DNA from: Actinomycetota bacterium
Lineage (GTDB): Bacteria > Actinomycetota > Acidimicrobiia > Acidimicrobiales > RAAP-2
Direction: 5' to 3'
Length of the DNA stretch: 41,991 nucleotides
Assembly: GCA_021324045.1 (NCBI GenBank)
Contig: JAJPJV010000036.1
Location: forward strand, 1 to 41,991
Below are positions 8,947 through 15,969 of the stretch, one piece after another (position 1 is the first letter of the stretch; every line of letters begins with the position of its first letter). The position numbers and the translations under genes are program-made. The notes beneath the pieces were generated by a model. It saw only the letters and a list, made by a program, of their open reading frames with translations, searched no databases and had not been told where the DNA came from.

Positions 8947-10338
8947 TCAGCCGCGGGCACATGCTGTCGCGGCGCCGTTGGCTCCAGCGGTCGCCCAGGC
9001 CATTGCGTCGCTGTCTGGAAGTTGTGGGAAGTAGTCGCCGCTCCGACGATCCTGGACGTAAGGAACCGGCTCGGGAATCCCTGCAGCGAGCGCAGCGACT
9101 GCTTCGAGCAAGGCATCCACGTCCGCCAGCGTTGTCCCAAGGCCGCAACTCGCTCGGACCGCACCGGGGATGTTGCGACGGTCACCGGTACGCAGCTCCC
9201 TTCGCGCGGCGCGCACTTGTGCTTGTTCGACCTTGAGGAGGCGGAGCAGGTACGGGTGCGCGCAGAAGCATCCGTGTCGAACCCCGATACCCCATTCCGC
9301 GCTAAGACGCGCGGCTACGAGCGCGTGATGAAGCCCGCGAACGGTGAAAGTGACGGTGGCGAGGGTCTCGAGCTCGGGACCCGGGCCGAGAACCTCGACG
9401 CCGTCGATCTTTCGAAGGCCTTCTTTTAGTCGGCGTGCGAGCACTGTCTCGTGCTCCAGGACTGCTTGCCAGCCGAGGGAGTGCAATTCACGCATCGCTG
9501 TGGTCAGCGCCACAGCGCCGATCACGTTCGGGGAGCCTGCCTCCTCGCGCTCAGGTGGTTCCGTCCAGACAACCTCGTCGAGGTCTACGAGGTCGACTGC
9601 ACCGCCTCCTGCAAGAAACGGGTCGCCGGTGGCAAACGTCGCCCGAGGTCCGATCAGCACGCCCGCGCCGAACGGCGCGTAGAGCTTGTGGCCGCTAAAC
9701 GCGACGAAATCCGGGCTCGAGGGAATGGGGCGATGAGGGGCGAGCTGTGCTGCATCGAGCACGACCGGTATCTCGCGATCATGCGCTGCGTTGCAGATCT
9801 CGTCGATCGGTGGGAGCCAACCGGTGACGTTGGAGGCGCCGGTCACGGTCAGGACAGCGGGTCGGGGACTGGCATCGAGAGCTTCGATCACGTTGGCAAC
9901 TTCGAAGGTGCCATCTGCATCGCACTCCACCCAGCGGCAGGTCGCGACGCGTTCCCACGGCAGCATGTTCGCATGGTGCTCGACCACCGTGGTGACGACG
10001 ACGTCGCTTTTGCTCAGTGAAAGACGGTACGCGAGGTGATTGATGGCTTCGGTCGTGTTCCGGCAGATGATCGCCACGTCGTCGCTCGTGGCAGGCCGGT
10101 TGGCGAAGGTCAAGGCGCGCTCGCGGCATTCTTCGTATGCAGCCGTGGAGACCCGAGACTTGAATCCTGCGCCCCGGTGGACGCTCGAGTACAGGGGGAG
10201 GAAGTCGTTCACGGCGGCGGCGACGGCCGCCATAGCGGGGGTGGATGCGGCGCAGTCGAGGTCGCGGTACGGGCGGGTGGTCCCGTCGAGGCATGGCACC
10301 TCGACCGTGCTGCCGACGAGATCACAAAGACGCTGCAC
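8947..10338 (-). CDS. Class V aminotransferase, cysteine desulfurase-like
   Basis: A 463-residue PLP enzyme of fold type I. D195-AAQ198 contacts the cofactor and SGHK places the Schiff-base lysine at K218. RHGCFCAHP places a cysteine (C359) where SufS/CsdA enzymes have the persulfide-forming Cys. GASNVTG and the C-terminal RASCGLGTT also fit the SufS/CsdA group. The likely reaction is removal of sulfur (or selenium) from cysteine. No suf genes are adjacent and the protein is longer than SufS (about 410), with an extra 45-residue tail, so a dedicated non-Suf role is possible. The start is GTG 10338, 7 nt after a TAGGCT box, suggesting a leaderless message. It is divergent from the DksA-like gene across a 17-bp inverted repeat. 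Confidence 0.82.
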   Translation of the reverse strand: MQRLCDLVGSTVEVPCLDGTTRPYRDLDCAASTPAMAAVAAAVNDFLPLYSSVHRGAGFKSRVSTAAYEECRERALTFANRPATSDDVAIICRNTTEAINHLAYRLSLSKSDVVVTTVVEHHANMLPWERVATCRWVECDADGTFEVANVIEALDASPRPAVLTVTGASNVTGWLPPIDEICNAAHDREIPVVLDAAQLAPHRPIPSSPDFVAFSGHKLYAPFGAGVLIGPRATFATGDPFLAGGGAVDLVDLDEVVWTEPPEREEAGSPNVIGAVALTTAMRELHSLGWQAVLEHETVLARRLKEGLRKIDGVEVLGPGPELETLATVTFTVRGLHHALVAARLSAEWGIGVRHGCFCAHPYLLRLLKVEQAQVRAARRELRTGDRRNIPGAVRASCGLGTTLADVDALLEAVAALAAGIPEPVPYVQDRRSGDYFPQLPDSDAMAWATAGANGAATACARG

Positions 10339-10345
10339 GGCTTCA

Positions 10346-10351
10346 AGCCTA
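10346..10351 (-). promoter_or_regulatory. -10 box of the class V aminotransferase gene
   Basis: TAGGCT on the minus strand lies 7 nt before the GTG start at 10338, placing transcription initiation at or within a base or two of the start codon. The same hexamer precedes mshA and hemB in this window. The matching -35 position (about 10369-10374) falls inside the left arm of the inverted repeat. Confidence 0.5.
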
Positions 10352-10359
10352 CGGAGCCA

Positions 10360-10404
10360 GCCAGTACCCTGCTGAGCGTGGCAGATGCTCAGCAGGGTAC
10401 TGGC
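10360..10404. repeat. Perfect 17-bp inverted repeat between divergent genes
   Basis: The arms GCCAGTACCCTGCTGAG (10360-10376) and CTCAGCAGGGTACTGGC (10388-10404) are exact reverse complements around an 11-nt loop. The loop contains the GTG start (10378) of the DksA-like gene, and the left arm covers the expected -35 region of the divergent aminotransferase. It could be an operator for both genes, or an RNA hairpin that hides the start codon of the DksA-like mRNA. Confidence 0.85.
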
Positions 10405-10656
10405 GGAGAGAGCAGCGAAGCGACGGCGGCTCGGAGCAGGGTCTTAGGAGCTGACGCGCAAACCGCCGACGGCGATCCAACGCGTGCCTTCATCACCGAG
10501 ATCGAGAAGGCTGAACAGCTCCTTGATGCCGTTCATCGAGCGCTCAACCGACTCGAGGACGGTAGCTACTTCACCTGCACGACGTGCGGGAAACGAATCG
10601 CCACGAGCCGGTTGGAAACGGCACCGACCACGACGGTCTGCGACCGCTGTGCTTGA
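10378..10656 (+). CDS. Small DksA/TraR-type zinc-finger protein
   Basis: A 92-residue protein with a helical segment (about 36-60, ITEIEKAEQLLDAVHRALNR) followed by a four-Cys zinc finger: C67-x2-C70 and C88-x2-C91. This is the C4 finger of the DksA/TraR family, whose larger members bind the RNA polymerase secondary channel; small actinobacterial versions are poorly characterised. GTG 10378 is the first usable start in the frame and it sits in the loop of a perfect inverted repeat. No good ribosome binding site is visible, because the region that would hold it is the left arm of the repeat. The first 35 residues are low-complexity. It is divergent from the aminotransferase and convergent with sodN. 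Confidence 0.75.
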   Translation: MADAQQGTGGESSEATAARSRVLGADAQTADGDPTRAFITEIEKAEQLLDAVHRALNRLEDGSYFTCTTCGKRIATSRLETAPTTTVCDRCA

Positions 10657-10676
10657 TCCCGGCGATTCTTCGGGCG

Positions 10677-11117
10677 TTACTTCTTGGTCTCCCAAAAGAT
10701 CTTGGCGATCTCGTCGATCGAGTCCAACAGTTTTTGACCCTGTGCGGGGTCCTGGGATTTCTTCGCAAGACCCGCCTCTTTGGTTGCCCGCCAGAACAGG
10801 TCGTGCAGCTGGGGGTACTGCTCCTTGTGCTCGGGCTTGAAGTAGTCGGTCCAAAGAATCCAGAGGTGCTCTTTGACGAGGTTGGCTCGCTCCTCCTTGA
10901 TCGACAGGCAGCGTGCCCGGTAGTCCTCGACCGTCTCGCCAGCGGACTTCATCTTCTCTGCGTTCTGGTATCGCTCCTGGATCGCCATGACCGACTGCGC
11001 CTCGATCCGAGCTTGCGCAGGGTCGTAGACCCCGCAGGGGAGGTCGCAGTGGGCATGGATCGGAGCTGGTGGCGCGATTCGGTCGATAAGGGTCAGGAAT
11101 CGGTCGATCATCGGCAT
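10677..11117 (-). CDS. sodN: Nickel superoxide dismutase
   Basis: A 146-residue Ni-SOD precursor. The nickel hook HCDLPCGVY begins at H23, with C24 and C28 as thiolate ligands and the mature N-terminal His as an axial ligand. The first 22 residues form a propeptide that must be removed to expose H23. The remainder is the all-helical body that forms the hexamer. It disproportionates superoxide in the cytoplasm. The start is ATG 11117 with a GGGAG ribosome binding site nine or so bases upstream; the frame continues upstream without conserved sequence. The maturation protease sodX is divergent, 109 bases away. Confidence 0.95.
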   Translation of the reverse strand: MPMIDRFLTLIDRIAPPAPIHAHCDLPCGVYDPAQARIEAQSVMAIQERYQNAEKMKSAGETVEDYRARCLSIKEERANLVKEHLWILWTDYFKPEHKEQYPQLHDLFWRATKEAGLAKKSQDPAQGQKLLDSIDEIAKIFWETKK

Positions 11118-11176
11118 GTTCAGGCTCCCTTCGAGGGCCACAACGGTTCGTTGGTAACAGTTGCTTGTGATCCGGT

Positions 11177-11193
11177 CCGCACGCAAGGTGCGG
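11177..11193. promoter_or_regulatory. Small palindrome in the sodN-sodX intergenic region
   Basis: CCGCAC-GCAAG-GTGCGG is a 6-bp perfect inverted repeat midway between the divergent sodN and sodX starts. It could bind a regulator controlling both. It does not clearly match the Streptomyces Nur box, so its role is speculative. Confidence 0.3.
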
Positions 11194-11226
11194 TCGGGTC
11201 GCACTCAACCTTACCTAGGTCGTGAC

Positions 11227-11625
11227 ATGCGTTGCCTCTGGTGGATCCTTGGTGTTCGTCCTGCGCTGCGGCTCCGCAGGGTCGTGGTGGTCGGTACGAG
11301 CATGGCTCCAACCCTTGTTCCGGGTGACCGATTGTTGGTTCTCGGGGTTCGCCGCCCGATTGCACTGCAGCCTGGTGTGCTGATCGCCTTTGAAGATCCG
11401 CGTTCGTCAAATGCGATGTTGCTGGTCAAACGCGTTGTCCGCACCTTTCGGTCCGGCATCGAAGTGTGGGGCGACAATCCCGAGTCCAGCACCGATAGTC
11501 GAAGCTTCGGCCTTGTTCCACATCGGCGGGTGGTTGGCGTCGTCGTCTACCGCTATGGTCCGCCGAGCCGAGCCGGGTTCCTGGTTCGCTCTGCCTGGGT
11601 TCCAGGCGGTCTCAAGGCGCCGTAG
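11227..11625 (+). CDS. sodX: Nickel-SOD maturation signal peptidase-like protease
   Basis: A 132-residue S26-family serine protease. The catalytic Ser is S25 in GTSMAPTL and the general-base Lys is K68 in LLVKRVV, the Ser/Lys dyad of signal peptidase I. A GDNPESSTDSR box follows, as in leader peptidases. There is little N-terminal membrane sequence. Its position divergent from sodN identifies it as SodX, which trims the Ni-SOD propeptide so that the N-terminal His can bind nickel. I chose ATG 11227; the frame is open from 11161 but the extra residues are not conserved. It lies 47 nt before mshA. Confidence 0.88.
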   Translation: MRCLWWILGVRPALRLRRVVVVGTSMAPTLVPGDRLLVLGVRRPIALQPGVLIAFEDPRSSNAMLLVKRVVRTFRSGIEVWGDNPESSTDSRSFGLVPHRRVVGVVVYRYGPPSRAGFLVRSAWVPGGLKAP

Positions 11626-11657
11626 ACCCTGGAGCGGTTGCTCCCAGAGCGCCCCGG

Positions 11658-11663
11658 TAGGCT
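11658..11663 (+). promoter_or_regulatory. -10 box of mshA
   Basis: TAGGCT ends 9 nt before the mshA ATG, so the transcript would have almost no leader. It is identical to the hexamer before hemB and the class V aminotransferase gene. Confidence 0.45.
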
Positions 11664-11672
11664 CGCCCCGGC

Positions 11673-12938
11673 ATGCGACGGCTGGCAATGCTCTCCTTGC
11701 ACACCTCTCCGCTCGCGCAGCCGGGGACAGGGGATGGCGGTGGGATGAACGTCTACGTTCGTGAGCTCGCGGCCGCGCTCGCACGAGCCGGATCGAGGTG
11801 TGACGTCTTCACGAGATCGTGGTCACCTGAGCTCCCCGACGCGGTGGTCGTTGAGCCGGGGTTCACCGTTCACCATGTTCCCGCTGGGCCTCGGGAACCG
11901 CTGCCCAAGGAGCGGCTTCGCGGGGTGATCAGCGAGTTCACCGACCGGGTGCTCGGGAAAATGACGTCGGTGAACGGTCCCCTCACCGAGGAGGAGGGGG
12001 GACGCTACGAGGCGGTGCATGCGAACTACTGGCTCTCCGGCCTCTCAGGACATGTCATCAAGCACGAGCTCGACATCCCGTTGATCTGTACCTTCCACAC
12101 CTTGGATCGGGTGAAGGCCGAGGCCGGGCCCGAAGAGGTGGAGGCTGACATGCCCCATCAACGAGCGGAGGCGGAGGCCACGATCATTCGCTGTTCCGAT
12201 GCTGTCCTTGCATCCTGTTCGGTGGAGGCAGCGCAGATCTGCGAGCTCTACGGTGCTGAGCCCGATCGCGTGCGGGTGGTGGCTCCGGGGGTGAACCATG
12301 CGATCTTCGGTCCCGGCCATCGCCAGCAGGCACGTCGCGCGATCGGGCTCCCAGAGGACGGCCGGCTCCTGCTATTCGTCGGGCGTATCCAACCGCTCAA
12401 GGGTGCGGTGATGGCCGTCGAGGTCCTGGCCGGGCTGTCCCGTTCCTCGCGAGCGTCGTGGTGGCTCGTGGTCGTCGGCGGCCCCAGCGGTCCACGGGGT
12501 TACGACACCTATGAAGAGATGCTCCAGGCTGCCGACAGGCTCGGAGTGGGCGAACGGCTCCGTGTCGTCGATCCCCAGCCCCACGAACTGTTGTCCACCT
12601 ATTACCGTGCAGCAGACGTCTGCATCGTTCCGAGCCGTTCCGAATCGTTCGGCCTCGTGGCGCTCGAGGCCGCGGCCTGTGGGACGCCGGTGGTCGCCTC
12701 GGCCGTCGGCGGGCTCACGACGCTCGTCGAACATGGCCGGACAGGGTCCTTGGTGGAGGATCCGATGGCGCACCGATTCACCGAGGAAGTGCTCCGTATC
12801 GTCGAGGACCCCTTGCTCGCCGAACGAATGTCGACGAATGCCGTTCTCCGGGCACGAACGTTCACCTGGGGTGGGGCCGCGGACCAGCTCCGTGCGATTC
12901 ACGATGAACTCGTGGCGGGCCGCCTCGTGGAGTGCTGA
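11673..12938 (+). CDS. mshA: D-inositol-3-phosphate glycosyltransferase (mycothiol step 1)
   Basis: A 421-residue GT-B glycosyltransferase of family GT4. The N-terminal motif HTSPLAQPGTGDGGGMNVYV (residues 10-28 region) is characteristic of MshA. The C-terminal domain has FVGRIQPLKG and the E-x7-E motif SESFGLVALEA, which holds the UDP sugar. MshA joins GlcNAc from UDP-GlcNAc to 1-L-myo-inositol-3-phosphate, the first committed step of mycothiol. Mycothiol is the actinobacterial low-molecular-weight thiol, so this gene places the organism in Actinobacteria. The start is ATG 11673, just after a TAGGCT promoter box. The downstream proC starts 2 nt after the stop, so the two are probably one transcript. 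Confidence 0.93.
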   Translation: MRRLAMLSLHTSPLAQPGTGDGGGMNVYVRELAAALARAGSRCDVFTRSWSPELPDAVVVEPGFTVHHVPAGPREPLPKERLRGVISEFTDRVLGKMTSVNGPLTEEEGGRYEAVHANYWLSGLSGHVIKHELDIPLICTFHTLDRVKAEAGPEEVEADMPHQRAEAEATIIRCSDAVLASCSVEAAQICELYGAEPDRVRVVAPGVNHAIFGPGHRQQARRAIGLPEDGRLLLFVGRIQPLKGAVMAVEVLAGLSRSSRASWWLVVVGGPSGPRGYDTYEEMLQAADRLGVGERLRVVDPQPHELLSTYYRAADVCIVPSRSESFGLVALEAAACGTPVVASAVGGLTTLVEHGRTGSLVEDPMAHRFTEEVLRIVEDPLLAERMSTNAVLRARTFTWGGAADQLRAIHDELVAGRLVEC

Positions 12939-12940
12939 AG

Positions 12941-13768
12941 ATGCCGATCAAGCTCTTGATCGTCGGTGGTGGCCGGATCGGGGGAGCGCTCGTCGCCGGT
13001 CTCGTCTCATCGAGATGGGCCGAGCCAGCCGAGATCGGGGTGGTAGAGCCCGATGTCGCTCGCCGGAGCGAGCTGGTGGCAAGACATCCGGGACTGGCTG
13101 TCGTCGATCAGCCCGATGTCGCGGAGCTGGTCGCTGGTTCCAGCTTCACGGCCGACGAGGGCGGGGCCATCCTGGCCGTCAAGCCCGAGGTTGCAGAGCC
13201 TGCGTGCCGTTTCATCGGCACTGCGGGGGTCCGCCGGGTGCTCTCCGTCGTGGCTGGGATGCCGACTGATCGACTCGAGGCCACCTTGCCCGAGGGGTCG
13301 GTGGTCGTCCGGGCCATGCCGAACACTGCGGTCCTCGTGGGTGCCGGGATCTCGGCGATTGCGGCAGGGAGCCGGGCACGCTCATTTGACCTGCAATGGG
13401 CCGAAGGCATCCTGTCCGCGGTCGGGACCGTCGTGCGGGTTCCGGAACGGCTCCTTCATGCCGTGACGGGTCTGTCTGGCTCAGGGCCGGCATATATCTT
13501 TTTGGTGACCGAGGCACTGATCGAAGCGGGTGTGCTCGCTGGCCTACCCAGGGAGACGAGCGAGCTGTTGGTCCTCGAGACCGTGAAAGGATCGGCCAAG
13601 TTGCTCGCGGAGACCGGAGCGTCACCTGAAGAGCTGCGGGCTCAGGTGACCTCGCCGGGTGGCACCACGGCAGCCGGCCTCCGGATGCTCGAGGCCAAGG
13701 CGATCCGATCTGCCTTCCTCGAAGCCGTCGCTGCCGCGACAGAGCGTTCACGCCAGCTTGCGCTCTGA
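12941..13768 (+). CDS. proC: Pyrroline-5-carboxylate reductase
   Basis: A 275-residue enzyme that reduces 1-pyrroline-5-carboxylate to proline with NAD(P)H, the last step of proline synthesis. A Rossmann motif GGGRIGGAL lies at 9-17. The family signatures VRAMPNTAVLVG (cofactor/substrate loop), LSGSGPAYIF and TSPGGTTAAGL follow in order, the last two lining the active site. ATG 12941 has a TGGAG ribosome binding site; GTG 12932 in the same frame overlaps the mshA stop and is the alternative. The order mshA-proC-HTH resembles the M. tuberculosis region where proC (Rv0500) precedes Rv0500A. Confidence 0.93.
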   Translation: MPIKLLIVGGGRIGGALVAGLVSSRWAEPAEIGVVEPDVARRSELVARHPGLAVVDQPDVAELVAGSSFTADEGGAILAVKPEVAEPACRFIGTAGVRRVLSVVAGMPTDRLEATLPEGSVVVRAMPNTAVLVGAGISAIAAGSRARSFDLQWAEGILSAVGTVVRVPERLLHAVTGLSGSGPAYIFLVTEALIEAGVLAGLPRETSELLVLETVKGSAKLLAETGASPEELRAQVTSPGGTTAAGLRMLEAKAIRSAFLEAVAAATERSRQLAL

Positions 13769-13846
13769 GGGAGCGCCTGGTCGCGTCGCGGTTCCCCGGG
13801 CGAGCCAGCGGTTTAGCCCGTATGGAGCTGCGGTTACAGTTTCTGT

Positions 13847-14119
13847 GTGAGCGGAGGAGAGGTCCCCGGGAGCGGGGGTCGGGTGCTCGAGCACCCCGAA
13901 GGGGGTTCTGGCGCGCTCGAAGGCGCCGAGGTCGACGTGATCCATGCGCACTACCTGACGGTGAGCGAGGTAGCTCGCGCCCTGCGGGTTTCGACCATGA
14001 CGGTGTATCGCCTCATCAACACCGGCAAGCTCCCTGCCGTCCGGATCGGGCGCTCGTTTCGCCTCCGCGAGGATGACCTCGGTCGTTACCTCGCGCAGCG
14101 CCTCACAAAGGCTGGTTGA
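13847..14119 (+). CDS. Excisionase-type helix-turn-helix DNA-binding protein
   Basis: A 90-residue protein. Residues about 36-85 form a MerR-like/excisionase HTH domain (LTVSEVARALRVSTMTVYR, then GKLPAVRIGRSFRLR). It matches the small regulator Rv0500A, which follows proC in M. tuberculosis; BldC of Streptomyces has the same fold. The first 30 residues are Gly/Glu-rich and unconserved. GTG 13847 follows a possible -10 TACAGT (13836-13841) with no ribosome binding site, so it may be leaderless. GTG 13937 would give a shorter protein with the full HTH. It is a chromosomal regulator here, not a phage excisionase: no integrase or attachment site is nearby. The stop overlaps the TTG start of the next gene (TTGA). 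Confidence 0.82.
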   Translation: MSGGEVPGSGGRVLEHPEGGSGALEGAEVDVIHAHYLTVSEVARALRVSTMTVYRLINTGKLPAVRIGRSFRLREDDLGRYLAQRLTKAG

Positions 14120-15066
14120 ACGGGCTGTTCGCATCGAGCAGCGACCGCAGCGCCCATCGAGACCGAATGGATCGTCGCGAGCGCAGCCAGTCTGACCTGA
14201 ACGTCGATTCGGCGGCGAAGGCACCTGGCTCCAGGGTCGACACCGTCTTCTTCCTCTCCGACTACGGCCTTCGTGACGAGTTTGTCGGGGTCGTGCACGC
14301 GGTGCTTCGCCGTCTCGCACCACACGTGACCGTCATCGACCTGAGTCATGAGATCCCTCCGTTCGACGTTTTCAGCGGTGCTGAAGCGCTCAGCCGTGCC
14401 ATTCCGCACCTGGGGCCTGGCGTGGTGCTGGGAATCGTCGATCCGGGCGTCGGGGGGAGCCGGCGTGGCGTGGCGTTCGAGGCAGGGGGTCGGTGGTTCG
14501 TAGGCCCGGACAACGGGTTGTTGACCGGGGCCGCAGAACTCGTCGGGGGGATCACGCAGGCCATCGAACTCAGGCCATCCATCGAGCGCCAGTTCGCTGA
14601 AGGACCAGGACGAGCGCGTGGTCGGTCCGCAACGTTCGACGGACGGGACGTCTTCGCTCCCGCAGTGGCCGGCCTCTGCAACGGCCTGGAAGCTGGGGAT
14701 CTCGGAGCCATGATCGATCACTCAAGCTTGGTGCGCCTCCCCGCGCCGCACCTCCGGTGGCGAAGGGGTGTCGACGGGGTCTCGGAGCTCGAAGTCGCCG
14801 TCACCTGGATCGATCGGTTCGGTAACGTCCAAGTCGCGGCCGGCCCCCAGGACCTTCCCGGTCGGGTCGTCCCGGTGCAGCTGGTCTCGACCGTCACCGG
14901 AACGCTGCAGCTTCGAGCAGTCCGGTCGTTCTCGGAGCTCACTGCTGGTGAGCTGGGACTTTTAGTCGATGCCAACGGTCGTTTCGCGATCGTCTCGCGG
15001 GAGGAATCAGCTGCGAAGCGTACGGGGTTGCAGGTGGGGGACATCGTCCGGCTGATCTGGTCGTGA
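14116..15066 (+). CDS. SAM hydroxide adenosyltransferase (DUF62 family)
   Basis: About 316 residues of the SAM_adeno_trans (DUF62) family, related to fluorinase and chlorinase. The N-terminal domain has FFLSDYGLRDEFVGVVH and VTVIDLSHEIPPFDV, then GIVDPGVGG and FVGPDNGLLTGA. The C-terminal domain has WIDRFGNVQV. Characterised hydrolases of this family use water to split S-adenosylmethionine to adenosine and methionine. I see no sign of a halogenase, but that was not tested by alignment. TTG 14116 overlaps the previous stop and has AAAGG just before it; ATG 14167 is the alternative start. Coupling to the HTH gene suggests they are co-expressed. The physiological reason for hydrolysing SAM is unknown. 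Confidence 0.88.
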   Translation: MNGLFASSSDRSAHRDRMDRRERSQSDLNVDSAAKAPGSRVDTVFFLSDYGLRDEFVGVVHAVLRRLAPHVTVIDLSHEIPPFDVFSGAEALSRAIPHLGPGVVLGIVDPGVGGSRRGVAFEAGGRWFVGPDNGLLTGAAELVGGITQAIELRPSIERQFAEGPGRARGRSATFDGRDVFAPAVAGLCNGLEAGDLGAMIDHSSLVRLPAPHLRWRRGVDGVSELEVAVTWIDRFGNVQVAAGPQDLPGRVVPVQLVSTVTGTLQLRAVRSFSELTAGELGLLVDANGRFAIVSREESAAKRTGLQVGDIVRLIWS

Positions 15067-15072
15067 TCGGAA

Positions 15073-15078
15073 TACCAT
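15073..15078 (+). promoter_or_regulatory. -10 box of rex
   Basis: TACCAT lies 7 nt before the GTG start of rex with no ribosome binding site between, which predicts a leaderless mRNA. No Rex-type operator palindrome was seen around it. Confidence 0.45.
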
Positions 15079-15085
15079 CCGCCTC

Positions 15086-15913
15086 GTGGCTGGCGGTCGG
15101 TCAGAGCTGCGCGCACGGCGCATACCCGAAGCGACCGTTCTGCGCCTCCCTGTCTACCAGCGGATCCTCTCCGAGTTGATCCGTGGTGGGCGGAGCATGG
15201 TCTCCTCTGACGAGCTGGCTGGGCTTGCTGGCGTCAACGCTGCCAAGGTCCGCAAGGACCTCTCGTTCCTCGGGTCGCTCGGGACACGTGGCTCCGGATA
15301 CGACGCGAACTTCCTCGTCGCACAGATCGAGCGAGCACTTGGCGCGGACCGGGCGTGGCCGATCATCGTTGTCGGCATCGGAAACCTCGGCCGTGCCCTG
15401 GTGAACTCGGCTGGCTTCTCTTCTCACGGCTTCACGGTTGCTGCTGCCTATGACATCGACCCCTCGGTCATCGGCACGCGTGTCGGCCACGTCGTCGTCC
15501 GCCACATCAAGGAGCTGGAGCAGCTTCCCGTGGACGGGGATCGAGCGATCGGTGTGGTTGCCACACCAGCGCCGGCGGCACAGGAGGTGGCCGACGCGCT
15601 CGTCACCGTCGGCGTGACGGCGATCTTGAACTTCGCGCCGACGGTGCTGTCGGTGCCTCCGACCGTGTGGCTGCGGCATGTCGATCTCTCCATCGAACTC
15701 CAGGTGCTCGCCTTCTATCAATCACGGGGGGCAGGCGACCGTGACCACCTCGGTCTCCCATCCCGGTCGCTTCCGTCTCCGCCGGTCTCGCCCCACCAGG
15801 CCGACCCGTCTGGGGAAGTCCCCGCGCCGGCGACGCTTCCGTGCGCCGTTGCCTCCCAGTCCCCGCGCCCCACGGCAGTGCCGTCCCCGCGGCGCTCGGC
15901 GCCGGGACTTTGA
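15086..15913 (+). CDS. rex: Redox-sensing transcriptional repressor Rex
   Basis: A 275-residue Rex protein. The N-terminal winged helix (about 14-75) contains RLPVYQRIL and NAAKVRKDLSFLG, the recognition region, with TRGSGYD. The Rossmann domain has GIGNLGRAL at 97-105. The C-terminal swapped helix lies near LSIELQVLAFY. Rex binds DNA when NAD+ is high and is released by NADH. A 55-residue Pro/Ser-rich tail follows the normal end of the family (about 215 residues). In actinobacteria Rex controls respiratory genes, and this gene precedes hemA as in Streptomyces and shares the window with nuo. The start is GTG 15086. No ROP-like operator was found upstream of rex, hemA or nuoA by eye. Confidence 0.92.
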   Translation: MAGGRSELRARRIPEATVLRLPVYQRILSELIRGGRSMVSSDELAGLAGVNAAKVRKDLSFLGSLGTRGSGYDANFLVAQIERALGADRAWPIIVVGIGNLGRALVNSAGFSSHGFTVAAAYDIDPSVIGTRVGHVVVRHIKELEQLPVDGDRAIGVVATPAPAAQEVADALVTVGVTAILNFAPTVLSVPPTVWLRHVDLSIELQVLAFYQSRGAGDRDHLGLPSRSLPSPPVSPHQADPSGEVPAPATLPCAVASQSPRPTAVPSPRRSAPGL

Positions 15914-15957
15914 CGCCTGCCGAGGGCCGGCGTTCGGGCAATGTGCTCGCGCCTCCC

Positions 15958-15963
15958 TATGCT
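15958..15963 (+). promoter_or_regulatory. -10 box of hemA
   Basis: TATGCT ends 6 nt before the hemA GTG, placing the transcription start on the start codon. There is no ribosome binding site. hemA may therefore have its own leaderless promoter, in addition to read-through from rex 56 nt upstream. Confidence 0.5.
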
Positions 15964-15969
15964 TGATCC

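Noticed and set aside
13847-14119. Phage excisionase
   Set aside because: The HTH has the excisionase fold, but the position after proC matches the chromosomal regulator Rv0500A and no phage genes are nearby.
15914-15969. Small gene between rex and hemA
   Set aside because: The 56-base gap is explained by the hemA promoter; no frame fits.
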